Assembly (NCBI GenBank): GCA_022410635.1
Contig: JAJVDF010000859.1
Coordinates: 1-64,000, forward strand
Direction of reading: 5' to 3'
DNA: 64,000 nucleotides
Source: Tretioscincus oriximinensis
Lineage: Eukaryota; Chordata; Lepidosauria; Squamata; Gymnophthalmidae
Shown here: positions 1 through 12,200 of the stretch, piece after piece
Layout of the letters: each line of letters starts with the position of its first letter
Position numbering within the stretch: position 1 is the stretch's first letter
Program-made: the position numbers and the translations under genes
Notes under the pieces: model-generated
What the model was told of the DNA's origin: nothing
Databases searched by the model: none
Seen by the model: only the letters and a program-made list of their open reading frames with translations

Positions 1-250
1 AGGTTTATGGACACTAAGGGTATAAATGGATACTAAGATAGTTGTCTGGATGTAGCCTCCGGGATGGAGCAACAGGCAGGACTTTTGAAACACCATTTGC
101 AGGGAGTCACGAACAGGAGCAGCATATTTTGCTTTCCTCTGTTCGGACTGCCCAGGTGTATCTGGTGGGCCTCTGTGTGACACAGAATGCTGGACTCGAT
201 GGGCTGTGGCCTGATCCAGTATGGCTCTTCTTATGTTCTTATGTTCTAAC
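1..250 (+). mobile_element. CR1-like LINE 3' fragment
   Basis: Carries the family signature seen many times here: TTTATGGACACTAAGGGTAT, GATGGAGCAACAGGCAGGAC, GGCCTGATCCAGTATGGCTC and a terminal TATGTTCT repeat. Cut by the window edge. Sense orientation to STRADB. Confidence 0.75.
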
Positions 251-3121
251 GTGTGAAGAAATTATTAAGCTGTGACATCAATCATTTGAATATTATCTAT
301 TTTTTTACGTGTATGTTGATCTGGGTTCAGGCTGAAAAAATATTTACTGATGTACAGTTCTTCTTGTTGTAGCTTCTTAAATGAAGATCTATGAAGATCT
401 ATGAACCCCCCCCCCCTTTCATAGATCTGTCACAGGCTCTCTGATAGTTATTAAGGCCAATGTGGGATAAGCAGTTCCAGCAACTTTGGCTGCAGGGGAA
501 GGTCTTGCCTGAAGTTGGTACAGTGTTGTATCCTGGTTGTTGACAGTGGTCAATATGGCAGACATCAAGATCAACTTAGTTTTTCTACTGCTGTGTTGAT
601 CATGCCTAACCAACTCGGGGGGTCAGTGGAAACAAGCTATGGTTAAGCCACCTTTTCTAGGCCCCTCTCCATGTGGCACAAGCAGTGCTGTCCCTAGAAA
701 AGGCTGCTTGGTCATCTAGGGTGCTGCTGGGTGATCTTGTCCAGGTCAACATCAAATGACCAATATCCTGGACCGCCTAGATGCAGTGTCGGGACTGCGG
801 CTTCAGGTGGCATCTTCCACCTATCATTTTTCCCCTTTCCTGTTGCTGCAGGACTTAGCTGCATGACGGAGGCTCTTCCCTTCATGCCTGCGCAGTGGGC
901 TTTTAGATGAGATTCAGTGTGTGTAATATTGATCCCACCCTTTTCACCCAGGGTTCAACTGCCATGTGCTAGCAAGCTGGGACAGTGACAGTGACCACTT
1001 CAGGTTGTAGATGTTACATTGTATTGCCCTTCTCCTAGATGAATGGCCTGCCAAGTCTTATGATCTCCATATGCCCAGGTTTGGAGTCAGAGCTGTCCTT
1101 CTGTTAGGATGTTTGCCGATCAAGGCAAATTAGCCCTTCCTGCCCTGCGTACACTTAGTCTGGCTCTTTGGTAAAGACTTATTTGGCATGGGGGACCCTT
1201 TTGGTAGTGTGTACTATTGGCAGCATAGCACTCTGCTTCAACAGAGCATGCATCTCCCCAGTGACAAGGGGGTACCCTTGGTGGAGTGATGTACAGTACA
1301 CCTATAAAGGTCTACCTAACTCGTATCCATTTTCAAGTATATGTAGTACAGAAACAAACATTCACAAAATGTTCGTGATCATTGTTTTCAATATGGGTCA
1401 ATACCGCCCAGATGTTTGTGTCTCGCTCAGTTGTATCAGTGGACATAAATAACTTTTGCTTTGGGGTGGGCTCCTAGCTTCTTATCCTCTATAAGGATAA
1501 GACCTTTGGTATGGGACAGGGTATAAATATAAATAAATAAATAATAATGATTCTTTGCAAAATGCACATTTTGATATCCTTTTTAATGCCTTGTAAGGAC
1601 TGTTCCTGCATTCTACGGACACGCGTTGAATCCATTGGGGCTGAAAAGCAATCCGAAGGGAGAAGTTACCAAGACTTGGTGAGAAGCAATTTGTATTAAT
1701 TTGCTTTGTGTTTGTCCTGCCACAGTTTATTTTTATCTATTTTCTCTATTTATTTTATTTATTGACGCTTATATCCTGTCCTAAGACCTGAAGGTCTCAG
1801 GCCAGTTAACAATAAAAGCAAGAATACAACATTATCATTTTAAAGCAACACCTGAAAGTGGGGAAGGAAAAGCTGCTTATATATTTTTTCACTGCTATCT
1901 CTGGATTGCATTGAATTATACAGTATATTGCCAAAGGTATTTACTCACCTACCCACCGAAGTGAATGCAGATATGAACAAATAGTTTTAGAGATATAGTA
2001 GATCTCCAAATGAGAACTGAACTTATCTCCATTTTCACTGAAGGAAAAAGACCCTTTGAAATTTTAATAGGTTTACTGTATAAGGCATTATTCTTATCCA
2101 ATATCCATAGGGTCTCCAATAAGGACTGCTTTAGAAAGTTCTCTATGCATGTAACATGGAAATCTTCCACTTCCATAGCAGCTGCTGGAGAATTACTCAT
2201 GAATTTCAGGAAAAATATTCTAATATGAAGAGATGGACTGGGTGCCCTTTGGCAGTTTTGATCAAACATACTGCAAAAACATTGGAAGTCAGGTTTTCTC
2301 AGTGAAAATTTTCTGAATATTTCTGAATGAAAAGCTAAGGTTTATGTTTCAAATAAATATTTTTTTAATTCTGCAGTCCATTTGGGCAGATAGCAGTTAA
2401 TGTGGATTTCATAAAAGCCTCACCCTTATTTTGCTCATGAGAATAGAAATAAAAGACTTGATGCTTTTGAGATATGTAAATTGCATACCTTATATGTGTG
2501 AATATTTCTACTATACAGGCAGATGATCCTGCAGTGTATTGGGGGGAGACTCAGAGAGGAGAGGAGCAAATATCGTGGTCCTGTGATGTATCCCATTATG
2601 ATCTCCAGGTGGAAATAGGTGACCAACTTGTTACATGAACATATAACAGTAAATGTTACATTGATTGCTTTGATGCATTTTAATTCTGCTTTTCAAAGAG
2701 TCCTGCTCTGGAGTCCTCATAATTTTGACCAATCTTTTTTTATTTTAAAATGGGTAAATAACAAATGTATGTTCTGTGCAGTGTCTGATCTCTGATGCTA
2801 GTCTGTGCTTTTTTCAGAAACTGATCTTTTTTTTAAATCTTGAGAGCTATAGAACAGGAAAGTTAGTCACATTGTTCTGCCTTATTCTTGAAACTGCTGT
2901 GGGTCCTTCTCTAGAATTTTAAGGACAATTCTGCATTGGACAATATATTAGAGCAGAAAATATATCCTTTTTGGCCAGGATCTCATAGACAGCACCAATG
3001 TGTGGATGAGAGACTCCTAGTATGCTTAGCTAGCATGGAATTGGCCTTAATATCTGTTTAATGCTAAATGGTGAAGCACTAGAAAAGAGCTTGTAGTGAT
3101 CACATCCCATCTTTTTAATAG
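251..3121. other. STRADB intron, mostly unclassified
   Basis: Contains an L2-like tail fragment at about 1745-1860, a SINE tail ending GGGTATAAATATAAATAAAT at about 1485-1545, and moderately GC-rich unclassified sequence at 600-1180. The missing upstream STRADB exon was not seen. Confidence 0.5.
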
Positions 3122-3243
3122 GAAAAGGATGCAACAATTTAACTTCAGTCTACCTCGCACGTCATATCCCTACAGGAACGCCAGTGGCTGTAAAGATCAC
3201 AGATCTGGAAAGATGTTCTGATGAACACTTAAAAGCTTTACAG
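3122..3243 (+). CDS. STRADB: STRADB exon: glycine loop and beta-3 lysine
   Basis: Acceptor AG is at 3120-3121 and the donor GTAAAA follows 3243. The exon needs one base carried in from the previous exon, then encodes 40 codons starting [14 protein letters not shown] and ending [14 protein letters not shown] carries the beta-3 lysine. The preceding exon (human ...SHYEL...EIG) was not found in 1-3121. Confidence 0.92.
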
Positions 3244-6200
3244 GTAAAACAAATTTTATATACATACATACACACACAGCTATATATAAGAGAAGCTTTT
3301 TAAGTGCTTGAGTCATTGTCATAAGCAATAAAAGGTGTGTAGGAGTGTATTCCAAGGTATAATGACAAGTGACAGGGCTCGGAACTTTGGCAGCCTCCAG
3401 AGACCCAATGACAGGGCTTGGAATTTTGGCAGCCCCCAGAGACCAGAGACCTGGTTTAGAAACTGGCTAAAAGGCAGAAAACAGAAGGAAGTAATAAATG
3501 GACAGTTCTCTGGGTGGAAAGATGTGAGAAGTAGAATACCCTAGGGTTCAGTACTGGGAGGGAAAGTAAGGAAGGAAAAGAAGAAGAAAGGTAAGGGAGA
3601 TGGAAAGAAGGCATGAAACAAAGAAGCAGCAAGTGAAAGAGGGACGGGAGGGGGGCAAGGGAGGGAGGGAGTAGGTGGAGGGGTGAATGGGAGAAGTGGG
3701 AGGAGGGGCTGTAACACAATGGGCTAATTCCACTATTTAATATTATAAAGCAAAACAGCTTGTGTAGCATCCTCTATGATATCATGATTCCATAATTGAA
3801 TTACATCTAGAAGCACTATGTGGGGTTAGTTTGGTTCTGAATATGCTGGCAGGTCAATAAGCTGTTTTTTATACAAAATGAGCATACCTGAGATAAAAGT
3901 CTGAGTACACCAATGGGCTGCAGTGTAACATTCTCAGTTTTCTTGAACTCGTCTTCTGTTATCCTACAGTAGCCTATGAATAAGCATCCAGATCAAACTA
4001 ATTCTGTTTATCTATTTGTTCTAGAATGAGGTGGTACTTTCTCGTTCCTTTCGACATCCCAATATCATGACTCTTTGGGCAGTATTTACTGCTGGGAGCT
4101 GGCTTTGGATTATTTCTCCGTTCATGGCCCACAGTAAGTAAATTTCTCCCCAGAAATTACATTATCGATTTTTCTCAGTGGACACCACAGACGGAGGTGT
4201 CATATGTCCACAATGGAATGTCTGTTTCATAGCGGCCTATGGTAATGAAGAATAGATAAACTTGACAGTTATTTTACCCCTAATTCACTTACATGTGTAG
4301 AGACACTTAAGTACAGGGAGGAAAAGTGAGAAATAGGCTTCTGTATANCAAAGAAATTGTTCCATAAGAGTATCGGGCCACTTCATGTAAAGTGGTAGTG
4401 GGCCTCATTGTGATCACTAGGATTGTGAAAATCCTAGTTGTGGTAGCCTGTAGTGGTAGCCAACAGCTTGGATAGTTTCAAGACAGGACTAGACAGGTTT
4501 ATGGACACTAAGGGTATAAATGGATACTAGGAAAGTTGTCTGGATGTCGCCTCCCGGATGGAGCAACAGGCAGGACTCTTGAAATACCATTTAGGGAGTC
4601 ATAAACAGGAGCATATTTTGCTTTCCTCTGTTCAGACTGCCCAGGTGCATCTGGTGGGCCTCTGTGTGAGACAGAATGCTGNACTTGATGGGCTGTGGCC
4701 TGATCCAGTATGGCTCTTCTTATGTTCTTATGTTCTAATGAAAAATTTCAGAGAAATAGCCGTGTTAGTCCAGTAGAAATTCCAGCAAAATGGCCAGTAG
4801 CACTTTGAGACTAACAGGAGAAAAGTGGTTGGCATAAGCTTTCGTAGACACGTCTACTTCTTCAGATGCATCTTGTTAGTCCCTAAGTGTTACAAGCACC
4901 CCTTGCTGGACTTTCTAAAAACTAAATACGGCTATTCCTCTGAAATCGATGATTGTGAAATGTACAATATAAAAGTTTCCAGGGCCCTTCACAAAGTTCT
5001 TGCACTGTTATTTACTTTCGTATAACCTACCCCATACACAACTTTTGCCTAACTATCCTATATCTAAATCTGGCAGGTTTATGGATCACTTATGCATGTT
5101 TGCTATCAGAAAAAAGGACAATAGCGACTCTGATTTTTTCTGCTTTTAAATGACCTTCTACGCACAGTCTTAATATTATGGTTTAAGTAGCTTATTAGTC
5201 CACATTATCTGCCTGGGACTAGTACTAATCCAGATCAAATTTGTGATAGACCACATTAATCAGATCTTGAGCCTGACTAATGCTACTTAATCCTAATTAA
5301 GCAGTGATGTATATAGATGCAGAGTATATGAATATGGGTTTGGCTGCAAAAGTCACATGCTACTCTGGCAATGTGGAAAAGCTTGTCTTCACATTTTAAT
5401 GCCTCTGCAGCTTTTCTGCTTAGGAACACTGCTTGTTGCTATAGTTCCACAGCTGATGCGGCACTAACTGGCTAGCATTTGGACCCAGCAGAGAGCAGTG
5501 ACCTCACATGTGATCCATCATCTGAAAATGGATGAATAACAACTTAGGCTTCTGTTGTGACACCTGGAATAGTAGCGCTACACCTGTATGGAAGCAAATC
5601 TTGTCCCACATCCAATGGGGTTCAACCATCACTGTATTATTTTAGAAGATCCTTGGTTGAAGAAATGCCATTCTTCTTCCCACCTTCAGATACTGTTTGA
5701 TACTGTTTTAATTTACCAATTTTGTATTGTNGTTTTTGTTGTTGGCTGCCCTGAGACCTTTAGGCCTAAGGCGAGGTATAAATATAAATAAACAAACAAA
5801 TAAAAAGTAAACCTGCTTCATGCAGAAGTGTGTTGCCGCAACTAATCCAGATCAAGCTAATCCAGAACGACTAAAACAAATATAGCTAGGTAGATGCATA
5901 AATAGCCTTTCATGCACCTTTTCTAGGCTCAGCCAGTAACGTACTGAGGAACTACTTCCCTGAAGGCATGAATGAATCGTTGATAGGAAACATCCTATTT
6001 GGAGCGATCTGTGGATTAAACTATATGCACCAACACGGCTACATTCACAGGTACTGTGCAGAGAAACTGTCTGGAAAGTCTCGGATGATTCAGTGTAAGA
6101 AAACAACACTCGGCTTTCATCTTGTCTGTTTTTCATCTGTCTGTAGGCCCTACAATGATAAACCCTCTCTTTATAGTTGAGTTTAGATCCACGAGGTAGC

Positions 6201-9200
6201 CCACAAACTTTCAGGCATTATAAATGAGTAATTTGAACCTCATAGTAATGAGGCACNAGTGGTGCAGAGGATAAGAGACGGTCTCTCAGTCTAGGGGGCA
6301 TCGTTCTTGAAGCCCTGTGTCGGCCATGGAGCCCCACTAGCCTTAGCTTTAGCCAACCCAGCTATCTGAAAGCAGTTTGCTAGAGTACTCTGCAATGAGA
6401 TTAATGGATACTGCTCACAAATGTGGTGGGGAAGCTAGAATGGGTGTAAGCCTTCGGGCAAAAACTAAACTTGCAAGCCACTCTGAGTCTCTTCGGGTGA
6501 GAAGGGTGGAGTATGAAAACCAGATTCTCCTTCTTCTCCTCCTCCTCCTCCTCGTCTTCCTCCTCCTTTTTCTTCTAAAACATCCTAAACTGTTTTATAA
6601 AGGGTATACTCTGCCCTTTATTCTAAAACTGATCACAGAGCCGATTACAACAGAAGGTGATNCGTGTAAATGAATTTGCAAATAATGCAGTCAGACATAG
6701 CTCAGAATGAGGCTGATATTGTGCTACGTGCCTAATCTTTAAATGGGAATGTCCTGAAGAAAAAGGGAAACCTTGCTGGCACTTATGCCTCTATCCTTTT
6801 AAAAAATATTCATATTCATACACAGTAGCAGGCTTAGATGGCAAATAAAGATTGCAGGCTAATAGGGAGCAATTGCCTCGGGCATTGCTGGGGAACCTTG
6901 GATATGCCTCAGGATAGGCTGTGTTTTTGTTTGGTTGAGATAGTCTTGCTTTTAGAAGCCTTGTTGTGTGGCATAGTTGTGGCTAACAAATTGGTGTGAG
7001 AAACTTGGCAAAGGGGAGAAGGAAGCAGCAGGTAGAGTGGGAGCAGGTAGAGAGGGGGCTGGAATTCCAGAGGTCTTGGAAATGTTATGCTCACTGCCAC
7101 AAGAGGGAGCTATGAGACACGCAGGAAAAGTGCTGCATTTCTTCAACTTCAGAGCAGTGATTGGCTCAGAAAATTGAAGCCAGTAAAACTTCATTCGTGG
7201 TCCTCACCATCAGATTATAGATAAAAGGATTACAAACATCAAACAAAAATGGTCAGAATTAAAAGAAAACTGAGAGATTTTTCTGGGGGCAAAGATTTAG
7301 AGGATGTTGGAATACAATCTAAGGAGTTGGATTTTCTAATACAGCAGTGCTCTTTGTTGCTTATTTGAGAGATGGAACAGAAGATACAGCCACATATATA
7401 TACAGGGTTTGTCAGGATTATACCTCTTCCGGAGTTGTACTTTCATAACAAGATTTATTTAGAGATGTTGCTTTTAGGTAGGCACATAGCAAAAAATCGA
7501 ATCAGTTGGTACAAGTAAACAATTGCAGATGTAGGCTGACCAGATGACCCCCTTTTTTGGGGGGGGGGTTTGAAAACCCGGTTTTGGGGTGCCTTCTAAT
7601 TTTATCTGAGGAAAATGTTTTCAAAAAAAATTAATTGTTTTTTTTTCCTCAGAAAAAACTGGGAGGCACCCCAAAAATGGGTTTTCAAACCACCACCACC
7701 CCAAAAGGGTAATCTAGTCAGTCTAGCAGTTGTAATGAATACTTTTCAGCCAAGACAATGTAGCTGAGGGAAAAGGGAACCAGCTTTGCAAGGACTTGAA
7801 TGAACCTGCCTGTCCAGAAGTCAGTGTGTTAAGAACTTTCACAAACCAAACAATTCTATTAACACTTCAATGTAGGAGTACTGGAAATGTAGATACTCTA
7901 ATTTCACAGTTTTCAAGTTTCTTTCACACATGCCAACTGTTTTCAGAGACTGCAAACACACCACAGCCATGTTCGGCTATGGACATAAACATCTTATACA
8001 TCTGTATAAGAAACAGTACGTTTTACAAGGTTAAAACCAATATGGCTATAATTGGCTAGTTCATTTTGAACTTTAATGTCTTCCACAGAAAGTACAATTC
8101 AAAGTGTCAAGAGGGATGATAGATACCTCTGGCAGAACCCACTTTCCCAGCCCTCACATCTACACTCCCATTCTAGCTCATTAACAGAAGGAGATTAACA
8201 AAAGGTCACACAAAACTCATCCCCAAGTGGCAAGGATAGGGAATCCTTTTCTATATCCCTGAAAATATGTATTTCATGCTCCACCTTCTATCAGTGCAGT
8301 TGGTAGAGAAACTTTCCACTGCCACACACACATCCCATAGGGTAGGCTGACCAGATGACCCCTTTTGGGGAGGGTTGAAAACCAGGTTTTGGGGTGCCTC
8401 CCAGTTTTTTCTGAAGAAANTTTTTTCAAAAAAAGATTTTTTTTGAATTTTTTTTTCCTCAGAAAAGAACGGGAGGCACCCCCAAAACGGGTTTTCAACC
8501 CCCCCAAAAGGGGTCATCTGGTCAGGCTACCATAGGGAACATTCTCAAAATATTTGAACAAGCTCCTTGTATTAAAATGCTTCTGCCCACAGCTGAAAAC
8601 TTAACTCTTTGCTTGTTTGCCAGTTTATAGAGAAATAATTTACAGTTTTATGGCCCTTTGGATTATTATTGTATTTTGATGCTTTACTAGCTTGTAGAAT
8701 AAAACATGATTTATTAAGCAGTTGGCAGAGCCTAAAGTTCTATTCTCCTATTATTGTAACCAAATCTTTTTGTTTATTTGTTTCAGAAGTGTTAAAGCAA
8801 GCCACATATTGATTTCAGAGGATGGTCTCGTCTGCCTGTCTGGTTTAAACCACCTCTATAGTTTAATCAGCAGTGGAGAGCACTTAAAAACCGTATATGA
8901 TTTCCCCCAGTTCAGTACATCAATGCTTCCTTGGCTGAGCCCTGAACTACTAAGGCAGGTCAGTGTAGTCTTAGCATTCTTGCTGAATTAAAACATTAGC
9001 AAAGGAAAAACAAAACCCATGTACCTTAGAAATACCCATACACATTTTAATTCAAATTCAATGTTTATATGCATAAGTGATTGTCTGCTTCCCTTTTTCA
9101 GAATTAAAATTTTGTATTTCTTAGCATTTTAGGTAAACAAATCTCATTCGGTGACATGTTATTTTGAATAAGCAAGTGCTGAATCATGGCCATTACAATA

Positions 9201-12200
9201 ATTGCTCTTTGTGGGCATGGCCTCATCATGCTTTAATGTGACATCATTGTGCATTGGTGTAGATCAGTCCTGGGAGTTTTTCGGTAGAAAATCTCATACT
9301 GGGAGCCTGTGGGTTTGGTGATGTCACTTCCAGGCCTGCCCTAAGATATCTTCTTCAATCTGATCATTCCACTGCATACATATTTAGAATAACTAGAGGA
9401 TTTTACATTTGATGAAGATGTTTTAGGGAGGTGAAAGTATTATCCATTGTTATAAACCTCAATATCTGACTTCAAGAGTGACCTATTCTGGAAAATACCA
9501 GCTTTTCCCTGTCATTTTGGAACCTTGGGACCAGGGGGCATTTCTTGAAACTGATAGGTAGAAGAGTGAGGACAGACAAGGGAAAGTATTTTTTCACCCA
9601 GAGGATCATTGGTCTGTGGAACCTCCAGAAGAGGTGNTGGTAGCTACCTCTTTAAGACAGGATTAGATAAGGTCATGGAAGCCAAGGGGTATCAATAGCT
9701 ACTATTTATTTATTTACATTTTCATACCGCCCTATACCCATAGGTCTCAGAGTGGTTAACAATAAAACCATAATTTTATCACATTAAAAACAGCCTTTTC
9801 TAAAAATGGGGAGGAGACAGTAGTTTTCTAGCCAAAGGCCAGGCCAAAGAGGTGCGTCTTTAAGCATTTTCTGAAAGTGCACAGAGATGGTGATTGACGC
9901 ACCTCAAGGGGGAGACTATTCCATAGCCTGGGGCTGCCACAGAGAAGGCCCTATTCCGGATTCCCACCCTNTCTGCCACTGAGGGTGGTGGTACAGTCAG
10001 GAGGGCCTCCCCTGAAGATCTTACGGCACAAGCAGGCTCATATGGGAGAAGGCGTTCCTTAGATACTAGGATAGATCTCTTGCTACTGCCTTTAGGATGG
10101 AGTAACAAGCAAGATTTCTGAAGTACCATTTGCAGGGAATTGAGAACAGATTAGGGTTTTACCTTCTTCTTGAGATTGCCAGCTGCAATTGGTGGGCCAC
10201 TGTGTAAGACAGAATGTTGGACTAGATGGCCTCTGGCCCTATTCAGCAGGGCTTCTCTTGACTTCCTATGTTCACATTAGGGATTTTTATTTACCCTACA
10301 TAAAGCGTCTTTCTGATATTCTGAGAGCATCACAGAGTTCAAACAGAAGCATATTTGCCAACGTGTGGAATTTTTTGTTTTAAAAAACTAGCCAGCAGAG
10401 CAAGTGAATTACTTTTACAATAGTGCTCTTTCTGGCTCTTGCTGGTCACCAGGTAATATTAGCATTCCNTATTTTAGGTGTGATGTCGTTTGCAAGGAGC
10501 CAAGTGACTAGTGGGAAAAATAGTTTTGCTGAGTGTGTGGAAATCAGTTTTATATTCCAACAATACCCATCTTTGCATATCTTTCTTAACATTCAAAGGA
10601 TGGTACAAGGCACAGTGTGAACAAACCATTATATCGTAAAGATGCAAGCAGCCAGTAAAACAGAATCTTTTGACTTCCTGTGTTTTATATATGCGTTTTT
10701 CAGTTTGGCTTCCCTAAGAGATGGAGCAAACTCGGGTTTCCAATGTATTGTTTTCTCCCATAGGATATGTATGGCTATAATGTGAAGTCTGACATCTATA
10801 GTGTGGGCATTACGGCATGTGAACTCGCTAATGGCCATGTACCGTTTCAGGATATGCCACGTACNCAGGTAATCCTGTTTTAACACTGTTGCTTAAGCAT
10901 AAATATTTGATCTGTTAAATTGTGAAAAAAATGTGCATTTTAATTTTGTAGGCCTCAGATTCCTAACTTGCTCATGAGCATCAAATATAACAGCTTGGAT
11001 AGTTTCAAGACAGGACTAGACAGGTTTATGGACACTAAAGGTATAAATGGATACTAGGATGGATGTCTGGATGTTGCCTCCGGGATGGAGCAACAGGCAG
11101 GACTCCTGAAATACCATTTGCAGGGAGTCACGAACAGGAGCAGCATATTTTGCTTTCCTCTGTTCGGACTGCCCAGGTGCATCTGGTGGGCCTCTGTGTG
11201 ACACAGAATGCTGGACTTGATTAGCTGTGGCCTGATCCAGTGTGGCTGTTCTTATGTTCTTATTCCTTCTGCTTGAGACTGCCCTAATGCAGTTGGTGGG
11301 CCTNNNNNNNNNNNNNNNNNNNNNNNNNNNNNNNNNNNNNNNNNNNNNNNNNNNNNNNNNNNNNNNNNNNNNNNNNNNNNNNNNNNNNNNNNNNNNNNNN
11401 NNNNNNNNNNNNNNNNNNNNNNNNNNNNNNNNNNNNNNNNNNNNNNNNNNNNNNNNNNNNNNNNNNNNNNNNNNNNNNNNNNNNNNNNNNNNNNNNNNNN
11501 NNNNNNNNNNNNNNNNNNNNNNNNNNNNNNNNNNNNNNNNNNNNNNNNNNNNNNNNTGTGTGACACAGAATGCTGGACTAGGTGGGCTGTGGCCTGATCC
11601 AGTATGGCTGTTCTTATGTTCTTATTCCTTCTGCTTGAGACTGCCCTAATGCAGTTGGTGGGCCTCTGTGTGACACAGAATGCTGGACTCGATGGGCTGT
11701 GGCCTGATCCAGTAGGGCTCTTCTTAGGTTCTTATGTTCTTAGTGAGCATAGTGCATTAGAGTATAATGCAACAACTGATCTCAAATAAGATAAGGTAAT
11801 ATTTAATTATTTTAAATGCTCAAGGGGGGGGTGGGGAGCTGAAATTTAGTCCCATTAGCAGTGCCCACCCTTTGCGCCCCACTCTGTGGCTCCACATTTC
11901 AAAGTGAATTCAGACTCACCCGTAAATATCTTTAAAATGAACTGAGTTAGTATTACATAAGGGTTGTGTGACCAGGGGTATAAGCGACAAGATTAGCGAA
12001 TAGATGTTAGTGAACAGTTTTCAGTATTTTTTTAAAAAATAACTTCTTGGCTAATCTTTTTTAATATATGGTAAGAGGGTCACCCGACAATTCTTTCTAT
12101 CAGATGCTGCTGCAGAAACTTAAAGGGCCATCTTACCGTCCCTGGGCTACAACTTCTTTTCCACGTGGGGAATCCAGAATAAAAAATTCCCGCTCAGGAA

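Noticed and set aside
1..3121. Search for the preceding STRADB exon
   Set aside because: No segment with the expected SHYEL...EIG coding and splice sites was found; it most likely lies left of the window.
3456..3770. 104-codon minus-strand frame
   Set aside because: Low-complexity Ser/Pro/Leu translation of the purine tract in a STRADB intron.
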